From Caballeronia pedi (GTDB lineage Bacteria; Pseudomonadota; Gammaproteobacteria; Burkholderiales; Burkholderiaceae): 64,000 nucleotides of DNA. Below are positions 34,526 to 43,294 of the stretch, piece after piece. The translations under genes were made by a program, and so were the position numbers. Below the pieces are notes generated by a model that searched no databases, was not told the origin of the DNA, and worked only from the letters and a program-made list of their open reading frames with translations. Numbering within the stretch: position 1 is the stretch's first letter; the number at the start of each line of letters is the position of its first letter. The DNA lies in NCBI RefSeq assembly GCF_001544915.2, contig NZ_FCOE02000034.1, positions 1 to 64,000 of the forward strand, written 5' to 3'.

Positions 34526-35458
34526 ATGGACATCCTGACCGATATCATCCGACTCATGCGGCCCCGGGCGATCAGCTGGCGGACGGTCGAGGCGCAGGGC
34601 CGCTGGGGCATGAGCGTGCCGTGCCGGGACATTCCGGTGTTCTGCCTCGTCGTGACGGGGCAATGCTGGTACGTGCCGCGCCACGGCCAGCCGCTGCTGA
34701 TGCGCCAGGGCGACTACCTCCTCATGCGCGCGACGGCCCGCTACTGTCTCGTCAGCGACCCCGATGCGAGCGCCACGCTGCACGCGATGGAAGACGGCGT
34801 CGCAGCCGATGCGTACGTTCGCTGGGACGAGGGCGCAGGCGGCGACAAGGTCCGTCTCGTCGGCGGGTACTTCGAAATCGGCCCGGAACACACGGCGCTC
34901 TTCTCGGGCATGCTGCCGGATTTTCTGTACATCCGTTCGTCGGACGAAGAGGCGGGTCGGCTGTCGAGGCTGATTGCGCTGATCGGCGAGGAGTCGAGCA
35001 TCGATCTGCCGGGACGCGATCTCGTCATGAGCCGGCTCGTCGAAATCATGCTGGTAGAAGTGTGGCGGCGTCCGCTGACCCGGATCGACTCGCGCGAGGC
35101 CGGCTGGTTCAGCGGCATGGCCGATCCGCACATCCATCTCGCGCTGCAGAAAATGCACGCGGACGTCGCGCATCACTGGACCGTCGACGGGCTCGCGAAG
35201 GACGTCGGCATGTCGCGTGCCGCGTTCGCGCGGCGCTTTGCGGAACGCGTCGGCGTCGCGCCCGCCACGTATCTGTCGAACTGGCGCATTGCGCTCGCCA
35301 AGGATGCGCTGCTCAACAGCGAACGTTCGCTCACCGACATCGCTCTGTCCATCGGCTATTACTCGGACAGTGCATTCAGCACGGCATTCAGCCGCGTGGT
35401 CGGCGTCGCGCCCGCGGCGTTCCGGCGCGCGCGACAAGGCGAGCAGACTGCCCGATAG
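34526..35458 (+). CDS. AraC family transcriptional regulator (cupin sensor)
   Basis: 310 residues. The N-terminal half is an AraC-type cupin sensor (VPCRDIPVFCLVVTGQCW, LMRQGDYLLM). The C-terminal domain has two helix-turn-helix units: WTVDGLAKDVGMSRAAFARRF and SLTDIALSIGYYSDSAFSTAF, followed by GVAPAAFRR. It precedes the unit at 35627-42394 in the same direction, 168 bp apart, and diverges from the SDR gene. It probably controls one or both. Confidence 0.9.
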   Translation: MDILTDIIRLMRPRAISWRTVEAQGRWGMSVPCRDIPVFCLVVTGQCWYVPRHGQPLLMRQGDYLLMRATARYCLVSDPDASATLHAMEDGVAADAYVRWDEGAGGDKVRLVGGYFEIGPEHTALFSGMLPDFLYIRSSDEEAGRLSRLIALIGEESSIDLPGRDLVMSRLVEIMLVEVWRRPLTRIDSREAGWFSGMADPHIHLALQKMHADVAHHWTVDGLAKDVGMSRAAFARRFAERVGVAPATYLSNWRIALAKDALLNSERSLTDIALSIGYYSDSAFSTAFSRVVGVAPAAFRRARQGEQTAR

Positions 35459-35626
35459 CCCGTCGATATTCCGCTTTCGCAGCTATACGCCGATCTGCTT
35501 GAATCATCGTTTTTTAGTATTTCCCCTCGTGCCTGTGTGGCCCGTATCTTGTGCTCATCGTATGCGCCTGCCATCGCATCTTCCATGCAGCGGGCGCGAC
35601 TCATCAGCCATGCAAGAGAGCGGACC

Positions 35627-36634
35627 ATGCAGAGGATATGCATTTTCGGAGGCGGGGCGATCGGCGGCTATCTGGCGGCGCATCTGGCGCGCGCCGGGCG
35701 CTGCGAGGTGAGCGTCGTCGCGCGGGGCAGGACGCTCGACGCCATCCGCCGCCACGGACTGAGCGTGAAGACCGCCAGCGAAGCGTTCACGGTGCCCGTG
35801 CGCGCGACCTCGGACACGCGCGAACTCGGCGAACAGGATTACGTGTTCATCACGCTCAAGGCGCATCAGGTCGATGGCGCGCTCGGGCAGATCGCGCCGC
35901 TGATCGGCCCGCACACTACCGTGCTGCCGCCGACCACCGGTATTCCGTACTACTTCTTTCATGCGCTGCCCGGACGTTTCGGCGGCACGCAGTTGCCTTC
36001 CCTCGACCGTGACGCACGCCAGTGGCGTGTCATGCCGCCGCAGCAGGTGCTCGGCTGCGTCTACTGGATCGGCGCACATGCGAGCGCGCCGGGCGTGATC
36101 GTGCAGGACGGCGCGAAAGCGGGCTGTCCGATCGGCGAGCTCGACGGCAGCGACTCCGGGCGCGTGCGCGCGCTGAGCGAATTGTTGTGCGCGAGCGGCA
36201 TCGACGCGAAGGTGAACAAGGACATCCGTTCGGCGATCTGGGTCAAGTTCGTCAACAGCCTCTCGTTCAATCCCGTCGCGCTGCTCACGCAGGGCGCGCT
36301 CGGCGAGATGGCCGAGGCCGGCGGCGTGCTGGCCGTCGTCAAGGCGATGATGTCGGAAGCGGATGCCATCGCCACGCGACTGGGGCTTGCGATCGGTCCG
36401 TCGCCCGACAGGCGCATCGCGCTGACGGTGAGCGCGTCGCATCACAGGATGTCGATGCTGCAGGATCTCGAAGCAGGCCGTCCGCTCGAACTCGACCCGC
36501 TCGTGCACTCGATCCGCGCACTGCGCGATCTCACGGACGTGGCCACCCCCACCCTCGACATGGTGCTCGCGATGGCGCAACTGCGCGCCGTCACGGCGAC
36601 GCACGCCCACACGAAACAGGAGCAACACGCATGA
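35627..36634 (+). CDS. Ketopantoate reductase (ApbA/PanE) family protein
   Basis: 335 residues. It starts MQRICIFGGGAIGGYLAAHLARAG, the NADPH-binding loop of the family. LKAHQVDGAL and DIRSAIWVKFVNSLSFNP contain the conserved catalytic-Lys helix region. The C-terminal domain has GRPLELDPLV, a family hallmark. The catabolic setting and coupling to a CaiB gene (ATGA overlap) argue against pantothenate synthesis. Reduction of a 2-oxo acid or similar pathway intermediate is more likely. Confidence 0.9.
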   Translation: MQRICIFGGGAIGGYLAAHLARAGRCEVSVVARGRTLDAIRRHGLSVKTASEAFTVPVRATSDTRELGEQDYVFITLKAHQVDGALGQIAPLIGPHTTVLPPTTGIPYYFFHALPGRFGGTQLPSLDRDARQWRVMPPQQVLGCVYWIGAHASAPGVIVQDGAKAGCPIGELDGSDSGRVRALSELLCASGIDAKVNKDIRSAIWVKFVNSLSFNPVALLTQGALGEMAEAGGVLAVVKAMMSEADAIATRLGLAIGPSPDRRIALTVSASHHRMSMLQDLEAGRPLELDPLVHSIRALRDLTDVATPTLDMVLAMAQLRAVTATHAHTKQEQHA

Positions 36635-37779
36635 CGAACCCATCCACCACGGCACCGACGCATGACGACGACGCCTTCAGGCGGCCTCTCGCCGGCGTGA
36701 AGGTCGTCGAAGCGTGCAGCTACATCTCCGGTCCGTTCTGCGCGCAGATGCTCGCCGATCTGGGCGCGGACGTCATCAAGGTCGAGCCGCCGTCGGGCGA
36801 TCCGTACCGGAACTTCGGTCATGGCTGGAAGGGCGTGGGCACCGTCTGGACCAATGCGAATCGCGGCAAGCGCAGCGTCACGCTCGATCTCAAGTCCGCC
36901 GACGATCTCGCCCGATTCAAGGTGCTGCTGCGTGATGCCGATCTCTATATCGAGAACTGGCGTCCGCATGTGTCGGCGTCGCTCGGGCTGAGCTTCGAGG
37001 CGGTGAGCGCGCTGAATCCGCGCATCGTCCAGCTTTCGATCACCGGTTACGGGCCGGACGGCGAACTCGCCGCGGAACCCGCTTTCGATGCGCTGATCCA
37101 GGGCCGCACTGGCCTGCTCAGCTACGAGGCGGCAGGCGGCACGCCGCGCGCCACCAATACGTTCGTGGCGGACAAGGTCGCCGCGATCTTCGCCGCGCAG
37201 ATGGCGCTGTCCGGACTGATCGCGCGGGACCGGGCGCAGAAGGCGATCCATCTGGAGACGTCGATGCTCGACATGCTGTCCTACTACAACTTTCCGGACA
37301 TGTTCCACAACCGCGCGTTCGTCGACGACGCCTCGCCCGAAACGCTCGCGCCGCAACCGGTGCTCGCGACGAGCGACGGTCATCTGGTGGTGTCGCCGGT
37401 GTCGGGCAAGCAGTTGAGCCGGACGCTCGATGCGCTCGGGCATCCGGAATGGAAGGATGAACTGAAGAAGATCACCAGCAAGCGCGACATGACGCACGCG
37501 TTCTTCGAGCGCATCGCGGGGCCGCTCAGACAGAAGACGACGGCGCACTGGCTCGCGCGCTTTCGTGAACTCGACGTGCCCGCTGGTCCCGTCAACGCGC
37601 CCGACGCGCATCTGAACGACCCGCAGGTGTTGCACAACCGGCTTTACTCGCAACTCGAAACGCCCACCGGCACGGTGCGGGCGATCCGCTATCCGGCGCG
37701 CTTCAACGGACATCTGTTCGAACCCCGCCGGGCCGCGCCCGCGCTCGGCGAAGGCAATGCCGACCTGCTCGGTTCGTGA
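36631..37779 (+). CDS. CaiB/BaiF family CoA-transferase
   Basis: 382 residues. It carries AGVKVVEACSYISGPFCAQML, NRGKRSVTLDLK, the catalytic Asp in PAFDALIQGRTG and the ending APALGEGNADLL. It is coupled to the upstream PanE-like gene by ATGA and followed after 21 bp by a MaoC-like gene. This arrangement fits CoA activation of an acid, then hydration or dehydration of its CoA ester. Confidence 0.95.
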   Translation: MTNPSTTAPTHDDDAFRRPLAGVKVVEACSYISGPFCAQMLADLGADVIKVEPPSGDPYRNFGHGWKGVGTVWTNANRGKRSVTLDLKSADDLARFKVLLRDADLYIENWRPHVSASLGLSFEAVSALNPRIVQLSITGYGPDGELAAEPAFDALIQGRTGLLSYEAAGGTPRATNTFVADKVAAIFAAQMALSGLIARDRAQKAIHLETSMLDMLSYYNFPDMFHNRAFVDDASPETLAPQPVLATSDGHLVVSPVSGKQLSRTLDALGHPEWKDELKKITSKRDMTHAFFERIAGPLRQKTTAHWLARFRELDVPAGPVNAPDAHLNDPQVLHNRLYSQLETPTGTVRAIRYPARFNGHLFEPRRAAPALGEGNADLLGS

Positions 37780-37800
37780 ACCGTCGACACGGAGATTCAA

Positions 37801-38283
37801 GTGCCCATCATGCTGAGCGGCGTCGAAGGCATCCGTGCCTGTCTGGGATTCCACCTCGGTCACAGCGACTGGCTGGAGGTCGATCGGGTCACGATCGAGC
37901 GCTTCGAATCACTGACCGATGAACTCTCGCGGAGCCACATCGGCGAGGACATCGTGCCTTGCGGCGTCATGGTCGCCCTGCTGATTCCGATGCTCGAGGA
38001 GATCTACGTGCTCGAGGACACGCTGAATGTGGCGCTGCACAGGATCGAGCAACTGCAGTTCGTTGCGCCCGCGCCGACGGGCTCGGGTCTGCGCGTCGGC
38101 GCGACGGTCAGGGCCGTTCAGCCGGTGGGCGACCACTGGCATCTGAATCTCGAATGCGCGATGGAATGCGATGCCCTGGCGCAACCCGTGTTGCGCGCGA
38201 ACGTGACGTATCGGTTCCGATCCGCTTCCGTGGCGGGCATGCCGCATCTGTCCTTGTGCAGGCCCGACCTGAGCTGCCGATGA
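37801..38283 (+). CDS. MaoC-like hot-dog acyl dehydratase, possibly inactive
   Basis: 160 residues from a GTG start that has CGGAG upstream. The layout matches MaoC dehydratases: a long helix-bearing motif (RFESLTDELSRSHIGEDIVPCGVM) in place of the hydratase 2 motif, then VALLIPMLEEIYV and strands with NVALHRIEQLQFVAP. In active members the motif has Asp-x4-His and then IAHG. Here the Asp-His spacing is changed and IAHG reads IVPCG, so catalysis is doubtful. It may bind an acyl-CoA or pair with another subunit. Confidence 0.65.
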   Translation: MPIMLSGVEGIRACLGFHLGHSDWLEVDRVTIERFESLTDELSRSHIGEDIVPCGVMVALLIPMLEEIYVLEDTLNVALHRIEQLQFVAPAPTGSGLRVGATVRAVQPVGDHWHLNLECAMECDALAQPVLRANVTYRFRSASVAGMPHLSLCRPDLSCR

Positions 38284-38376
38284 GGAGATCGCAGCCGAAT
38301 CGCATAACCGGGCAATCAGTTTATTAAGCAGGATACCAAAGTAAATAGTCTAAAAATATGAGACATGGAGACAGAG

Positions 38377-39594
38377 ATGAAATACTGGAGATGGCCGTCC
38401 GCGGCGGCGGTGTTGTTGGTGTCAGCGCATGCATCGGCGCAAAGCAATGTGCTGATTTACGGCATCATCGATTACGGGCTGAACTTCGTCAACAATGCGC
38501 AGACCGCCGCACCGGGCGGGCGCACGGGCAGCCATCAGTACGCGATGAGCAGCAGCATCATGCAGGGCAACCGGCTCGGATTCCGCGGCACTGAAGACCT
38601 CGGCGGAGGCTATCAGGCGATCTTCGTGCTGGAGAACGGCTTCGATATCGGCACGGGCTCGCTGGCGCAAGGCGGTAACCTGTTCGGCCGGCAGGCCTAT
38701 GTCGGGCTCGCGTCGCCCTACGGCACGGTGACGATCGGCCGCCAGTACGACTCGGCCGTGGATTACATCGGGCCGCTCACCGGCGCGGTCGGCAACGGCA
38801 CCTACGCGCTGCATGGCAACGACATCAACAACTTCGGCAACACGTATCGCGTGAACAACGCCGTCAAGTTCACCAGCAACACGTACAACGGATTCAAGTT
38901 CGGCGGGCTGTACAGCTTTGGCGGCGTGGCGGGTTCGTTCGGCACCAACAGCATCTATTCCGCCGGAGCGTCCTATTCGAACGGTCCCTGGTCCGCCGCC
39001 GTGGCGTACCTGCGCGCCCGCGACCCGAACCGCTCGTTCTTCGGCAACAACCCCAACAGTTCCGCCACGGCCAACAATCTCGGCGCGACGAGCGGCGTGC
39101 AGACCAATCCGGTCTACGGCGCGTTTGCATCGGCGGCGTATTACCAGGTCATGGGCGCGGCGTTGCAGTACTCGGTGCAGAGCCTCATCGTCGGCTTCGA
39201 TTACTCGCACATCACCTTCGGCGATCTGAACTCGCCTTCATCGGGCAATCTCGCGCTGACCAATCCGCGTGGCTATACCGGCAACGCTGCGTTCAACAGC
39301 TACAACCTGTTCGCGCGCTACGCCATCACGCCGTTCCTGTGGCTCAACGGCTCCTACGACTATCTCGTGGGCGGCGCGATCGACGGCAAGGAGAGCGCGA
39401 AGTACCACATGTTCAATGCATCGGTGGACTACTTCCTCTCGAAGCGGACCGATGTCTACTTCATGGCGAACTACCAGATCGCGTCCGGCGTGGATTCGAC
39501 CGGACAGCCCGCGGTCGCGTCCTATCTCACGATCACGCCGTCCAATACGCCGCATCAGGTCGTATTGCGAGTCGGCATGCGGCACCGCTTCTAG
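38377..39594 (+). CDS. Outer-membrane porin, Gram-negative general type
   Basis: 405 residues. A signal peptide (hydrophobic AAAVLLVSAHA, then cleavage before QSNVLIYG) leads into a 16-strand porin of the Burkholderia OpcP/OmpC type: YGIIDYGLNFV, GFRGTEDLGGGYQAIFVLENGF, LFGRQAYVGLASPYGTVTIGRQYD split over two strands, and the terminal VLRVGMRHRF with the C-terminal Phe needed for assembly. GGAG lies 6 nt before the ATG at 38377. Within a catabolic unit it likely admits the substrate across the outer membrane. Confidence 0.95.
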   Translation: MKYWRWPSAAAVLLVSAHASAQSNVLIYGIIDYGLNFVNNAQTAAPGGRTGSHQYAMSSSIMQGNRLGFRGTEDLGGGYQAIFVLENGFDIGTGSLAQGGNLFGRQAYVGLASPYGTVTIGRQYDSAVDYIGPLTGAVGNGTYALHGNDINNFGNTYRVNNAVKFTSNTYNGFKFGGLYSFGGVAGSFGTNSIYSAGASYSNGPWSAAVAYLRARDPNRSFFGNNPNSSATANNLGATSGVQTNPVYGAFASAAYYQVMGAALQYSVQSLIVGFDYSHITFGDLNSPSSGNLALTNPRGYTGNAAFNSYNLFARYAITPFLWLNGSYDYLVGGAIDGKESAKYHMFNASVDYFLSKRTDVYFMANYQIASGVDSTGQPAVASYLTITPSNTPHQVVLRVGMRHRF

Positions 39595-39620
39595 CTTCTC
39601 AAACCAACAGCGAGGAAGGA

Positions 39621-40862
39621 ATGAATACGTCCGAGACCACTGCCACATGCCCGTTCGCCACGGAACGCTTCCCGTGGCCGCGAGACGGCGCCGCGCCGCT
39701 CGTGCCACCGCGTCAATATGCGCAACTGCGCGAGCAGGCGCCCGTCGTACAAGTCAGTCTGTGGGACGGCAGTCTCGCCTGGCTCGTGACCGACATGGCG
39801 CATTTTCGCGAAGTCATGACGAGCCCGCACTTCAGCGCATCGCCGCTGACGCCCGGCTTTCCGTTCGTCTCGCCGTCGCGCGCCGCGCAGTCGAAGTCCT
39901 ATCAGACCTTCATCACGATGGACCCGCCCGAGCACGGCCAGTATCGTCGCACGTTGACGAAGGAGTTCATGGCCAAGCGCATGCAGGAGCTGCGCCCGCT
40001 GGTTCAACGATCGCTCGACCAGCTTCTCGACGACATGGAGCGCACGGGCGCGCAGGCCGATTTCATCGGCGCTGTCGCGCTGCCGCTTCCGTCGCTGGTT
40101 ATTTCGATCATGCTCGGCGTGCCCTATGAGGACCACGACAAGCTGCAGAAATGGAGCGGCGACCGCATGGATCTTTCGATCGCGCCCGAAGCCTTGACGC
40201 AGTCGGCGAAGCACATGAGTCAGTACATCGACGCGCTGCTGCTGGAAAAGGAACGCGATCCGGGCGACGGCAGCGACTTGCTGAGCCGCATGGCGATCGA
40301 ATGGATCAATCCCGGCAAGGTGTCGCATGCGGATGCCGTGCAGATGGCGACCTTGTTCTATCTCGCCGGCCACGAGACGACCGCGAACCAGATCGGCCTC
40401 GGCCTGCTCAGTCTGTTTCAGCATCCGGAGCAGCGTGCGGCGCTGATGGCGGACGCGTCGCTGGTGAAGGGCGCGGTGGAGGAAATGCTGCGCTTTCATT
40501 CGATCACGCACATGAACTCCAATCGGGTCGCAACGGAAGATGTCGTGATCGGCGGTCAACTGATTCGCAAGGGCGAGGGCGTGCTGGCGCTCCTGCATGG
40601 CGCGAATCACGACCCGGTGGCGTTCCCCGAGCCCGAGCGCTTCGATATCCGCCGCGATACGAAGGATCAGTCGCACGTCGCGTTTTCGTTCGGCATTCAC
40701 CAATGTCTCGGCCAGCCGCTTGCGCGCCTCGAACTTCAGGTGCTGTTCGAAACGCTCTTCAAACGCTTTCCGAAACTGCAGCTCGCCGTATCCGAGGACG
40801 AATTGCGCTACAAGGACAAGTCGTTCGTCTACGGCCTGAAGGCGCTGCCCGTTCGCTGGTAA
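39621..40862 (+). CDS. Cytochrome P450
   Basis: 413 residues. AGHETTANQ (I helix), EEMLR (ExxR) and FSFGIHQCLGQPLAR with Cys362 as heme ligand are intact. It is a close paralogue of the P450 at 28476, sharing CPF, the MDPPEHGQYRRTLTKEF stretch and the C-terminal GLKALPVRW. No ferredoxin or reductase follows, so it must use one of the two redox chains encoded upstream. AGGAAGGA directly precedes the ATG. Confidence 0.95.
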   Translation: MNTSETTATCPFATERFPWPRDGAAPLVPPRQYAQLREQAPVVQVSLWDGSLAWLVTDMAHFREVMTSPHFSASPLTPGFPFVSPSRAAQSKSYQTFITMDPPEHGQYRRTLTKEFMAKRMQELRPLVQRSLDQLLDDMERTGAQADFIGAVALPLPSLVISIMLGVPYEDHDKLQKWSGDRMDLSIAPEALTQSAKHMSQYIDALLLEKERDPGDGSDLLSRMAIEWINPGKVSHADAVQMATLFYLAGHETTANQIGLGLLSLFQHPEQRAALMADASLVKGAVEEMLRFHSITHMNSNRVATEDVVIGGQLIRKGEGVLALLHGANHDPVAFPEPERFDIRRDTKDQSHVAFSFGIHQCLGQPLARLELQVLFETLFKRFPKLQLAVSEDELRYKDKSFVYGLKALPVRW

Positions 40863-40874
40863 CCGGAGAAGGCG

Positions 40875-40961
40875 ATGAACAGGCGTTCATGGATGAAAGG
40901 CTGGTCCGCAAACATCGATGTCCTGATCGCGTTGTGCGCCAGTCTTGCGATGACGGCTTAG
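40875..40961 (+). CDS. Possible 28-residue ORF after the P450
   Basis: A short frame, MNRRSWMKGWSANIDVLIAL ending CASLAMTA and TAG, starts 12 bp after the P450 stop and has GGAGAAGG before its ATG. The C-terminal half is hydrophobic, so a tiny membrane peptide is possible. It sits where the first P450 has its ferredoxin gene. It may be chance, or the leftover of a lost gene. Confidence 0.3.
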   Translation: MNRRSWMKGWSANIDVLIALCASLAMTA

Positions 40962-40979
40962 CAACAACGGAGGAAACAC

Positions 40980-41738
40980 ATGGATCGAAATCTGGTCGGG
41001 AAAGTGGCGCTGGTGACCGGTGGCGCATCGGGCATCGGCCGCGCGACGGCGATCGAATTCGCGCGCAGGGGCGCGGCCGTCGTCGTAGCGGACGCCGACG
41101 CCACGGGTGGCAAGGAAACCGTTTCGTATATCGAAACGAACTGTGACGCGAGGGCGATGTTCGTCGGCGTGGATGTGACTGACGCGGTATCGGTCGAGGC
41201 GATGATTCGCTCGACGGTCGAGCATTTCGGCGCGCTCGACATGGCGTTCAACAACGCAGGCGTGCCCGATCGCGCCGCGAGCCTTCACGTATCGACGCAG
41301 GAGAACTGGGACCGCGTGATGTCGGTGAACCTGGAGGGCGTCTGGCATTGCATGAAGGCCGAACTCGATCAGATGCTGCTCGCCGGGAAGGGGGCGATCG
41401 TCAACAACGCGTCGCGTTCCGGGCTGGTCGGCGTGCCCTCCGACGGCGTGTACGGCGCGGCGAAGCACGGTGTCGTGGGACTCACGAAGGCTGCGGCGAT
41501 CGAGTTTGCGGGCAAGGGCGTTCGCATCAACGCCGTGTGCCCGGGACTCGTGGAGACGGCGCTCACCCGCGCCCGCTTCGGCGATGAACTGGCGGCGCGC
41601 GCGAAGCTCGCCAATCCGCTCGGACGGATGGCGCAGGCCGAGGAAATCGCGAGCGCCGTCGTGTGGCTGTGTTCCGACGCGGCGTCGTTCGTGGTCGGTG
41701 TAGCGCTGCCCGTCGACGGCGGCGCGACGGCGCGCTGA
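40980..41738 (+). CDS. Short-chain dehydrogenase/reductase
   Basis: 252 residues. TGGASGIGRATA (cofactor loop), NNAGVPDRAAS, NNASRSG and YGAAKHG (catalytic Ser, Tyr and Lys) are present, with VCPGLVETAL and ALPVDGGAT at the end. These are typical of classical SDRs about 250 residues long. GGAGG lies upstream of the ATG. As with the first P450 unit, an SDR accompanies the P450, suggesting alcohol oxidation after hydroxylation. Confidence 0.95.
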   Translation: MDRNLVGKVALVTGGASGIGRATAIEFARRGAAVVVADADATGGKETVSYIETNCDARAMFVGVDVTDAVSVEAMIRSTVEHFGALDMAFNNAGVPDRAASLHVSTQENWDRVMSVNLEGVWHCMKAELDQMLLAGKGAIVNNASRSGLVGVPSDGVYGAAKHGVVGLTKAAAIEFAGKGVRINAVCPGLVETALTRARFGDELAARAKLANPLGRMAQAEEIASAVVWLCSDAASFVVGVALPVDGGATAR

Positions 41739-41746
41739 ACAGGCAC

Positions 41747-42394
41747 ATGAACACGCAAAACGACCGTGCCATCCTGTGCGCGACGCTCAGCGTGCACGAG
41801 TGCGATAAGGAGAACTTCGTCGCCTGGCACACGCATGAGCATCTGCCGGAGCGCATGGCGATTCCCGGATTCGTGCGCGGCCGACGCTTCGTCCGTACAG
41901 ACGCGGATTGCCATTTCTTGATTCTTTACGATGTAGACAGCCTGTCGGTGCTTTCACATCCCTGCTATCTGGCGCGTCTGAACCATCCGACCGACTGGAC
42001 TCGCGCGACGCTTCCGACGTTTCGCGACGGCCGGCGCTCGGCGTATCGCGTGCTCGCGAAAGCGGGAGGAACGCGAGGGTCGTACGTCATGTCGATCAGC
42101 GCCAGGCCCGACAGTCTCCAGGAAATCAACGTCGGCTTGCTCGACGACTGGTGCGGACATCCCGGAATCGCCAATATCGCGTTCGCCGAACCCGATCGCG
42201 CCGCTTCGTCGCATGTCACCGAGGAAAGCCGTCGAAGCGGAAACCGCTACGCCGAAGAATCGATTCTGTTGGTGGAGGGGATGTCCGAACGCAGTCTGCG
42301 AGAGTTTGCCTCGACCGAATGCAGCCGCTTTGGTTTCGACGCGAAGGAAACCGAACGACTATATCGTCTGCAAGCGAGCGTCGGAAGGGACTGA
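41747..42394 (+). CDS. Hypothetical protein with a dimeric alpha/beta-barrel (EthD/Dabb-like) N-terminus
   Basis: 215 residues. The first part, AILCATLSVHECDKENFVAWH then HEHLPERMAIPGFVRGRRF, follows the strand-helix-strand pattern of ferredoxin-like alpha/beta barrels in which a helix ends in a Pro-Gly turn. The second half (SYVMSISARP, then a late ESILLVEGMS) may repeat the fold in degraded form. The start lies 9 bp after the SDR stop. Such proteins often tune or assist catabolic enzymes. The precise role is unknown. Confidence 0.6.
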   Translation: MNTQNDRAILCATLSVHECDKENFVAWHTHEHLPERMAIPGFVRGRRFVRTDADCHFLILYDVDSLSVLSHPCYLARLNHPTDWTRATLPTFRDGRRSAYRVLAKAGGTRGSYVMSISARPDSLQEINVGLLDDWCGHPGIANIAFAEPDRAASSHVTEESRRSGNRYAEESILLVEGMSERSLREFASTECSRFGFDAKETERLYRLQASVGRD

Positions 42395-42434
42395 TTCGTT
42401 ACCGCGCTTTCGCACAGTTTTGAACCGAAGATTT

Positions 42435-42671
42435 ATGCCCGCTACTACATGTGACAGGATCCGGACAGAGGCGGCCCGAGCAGCCAACGAAGAGGACGCC
42501 TCGTTGTGGCGCTGGTTTTCCGCCTTCTATCAGGACGGGAGAATTCGCTGGTGCAGATCATCCGACGGCTGGCTCGTCAGCGTCGATCATCAACATCTCG
42601 CGACGGAGTCTGATTTCGATGTCGCCATCCGGATGTCGAAGGAGCGGTATTCGAACCCCAGATCGAAATAG
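42435..42671 (+). CDS. Small hypothetical protein
   Basis: 78 residues, starting MPATTCDRIRTEAARAANEED and including ASLWRWFSAFYQDGRIRWCR and WLVSVDHQHLATESDFD. The mix of conserved-looking Trp and aromatic residues suggests a folded protein. No family is recognised. There is no strong ribosome-binding site (CCGAAG only). The gene ends 24 bp from the convergent small gene at 42696. Confidence 0.5.
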   Translation: MPATTCDRIRTEAARAANEEDASLWRWFSAFYQDGRIRWCRSSDGWLVSVDHQHLATESDFDVAIRMSKERYSNPRSK

Positions 42672-42695
42672 GCGATACGGGCCTCACGGCGCCGC

Positions 42696-42959
42696 TCAGT
42701 CGTCGAACTCGCCCGCTTCCAGAGCTTCGGCGAAATCGGTGAGCCAGGTGCCGAAGTGATCGGTGTCGTAGGTCGCCCGCTTGCCGTTCGTGACCCGCAT
42801 GACCGAGACCTGCCGGACCGTCCCGTTTCTGGCGCCCGCGGAAACCTCGTCATTGTCCGCGATCTCGAAATCGCGCGGGTCGAGTCCCCGGTTGGCGAGT
42901 ATGGCTTTGACGTCTTCCTGCTCGTCCCAGGAAAACTCGGAGAGTTTGTGAGTTGTCAT
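42696..42959 (-). CDS. Small acidic hypothetical protein
   Basis: 87 residues, starting MTTHKLSEFSWDEQEDVKAI. It has an ANRGLDPRDFEI segment, a middle with VRQVSVMRVTNGKRATYD and an acidic C-terminal helix (FAEALEAGEFDD). AGGAGA lies 7 nt before the ATG, a good reason to accept it over the longer open frame that continues to 43229. It looks like a single-domain soluble protein. Function unknown. Confidence 0.6.
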   Translation of the reverse strand: MTTHKLSEFSWDEQEDVKAILANRGLDPRDFEIADNDEVSAGARNGTVRQVSVMRVTNGKRATYDTDHFGTWLTDFAEALEAGEFDD

Positions 42960-43294
42960 GCGGTCTCCTCTGCGCTGTGAGCGAAAAGCATCCCTGCGAT
43001 GCGTAATGATACGTTCGTCGCACGCGCTGGTTTGCCGTTTTTTTATCGGACCGGCGGCCTCGCATGAGGGTGCGTTTGGTACGTGAACGGGCCGTCGGGC
43101 ATATTGGCGGCGGCAACGTGAACTGGCCGGAAAGCGATTCTCGGTCGCGGACCGAGGGGCTGCACACCTATTCCGCTGACGATACGAAAACGGATGCTGC
43201 CCGATTGTCATCGGGTGCCGTGGTAGCAATCGTGTCCTAGAATTTCAGAAGCCGGTTGCCGGACATTCGCGCTAACCAATCGAGAAGGACGGAG
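42960..43294. other. 335-bp intergenic region
   Basis: This gap separates two divergent small genes, so it should hold both promoters. TTGTCA at 43205-43210 and TAGAAT at 43238-43243 look like promoter pieces, but they are too far apart to form one promoter. A run of seven T occurs near 43030. I see no gene, repeat or mobile-element sequence. Confidence 0.35.

Noticed and set aside
43201-43245. TTGTCA and TAGAAT as a sigma-70 promoter for the membrane protein gene
   Set aside because: The spacing of 27 bp is too long for one promoter.
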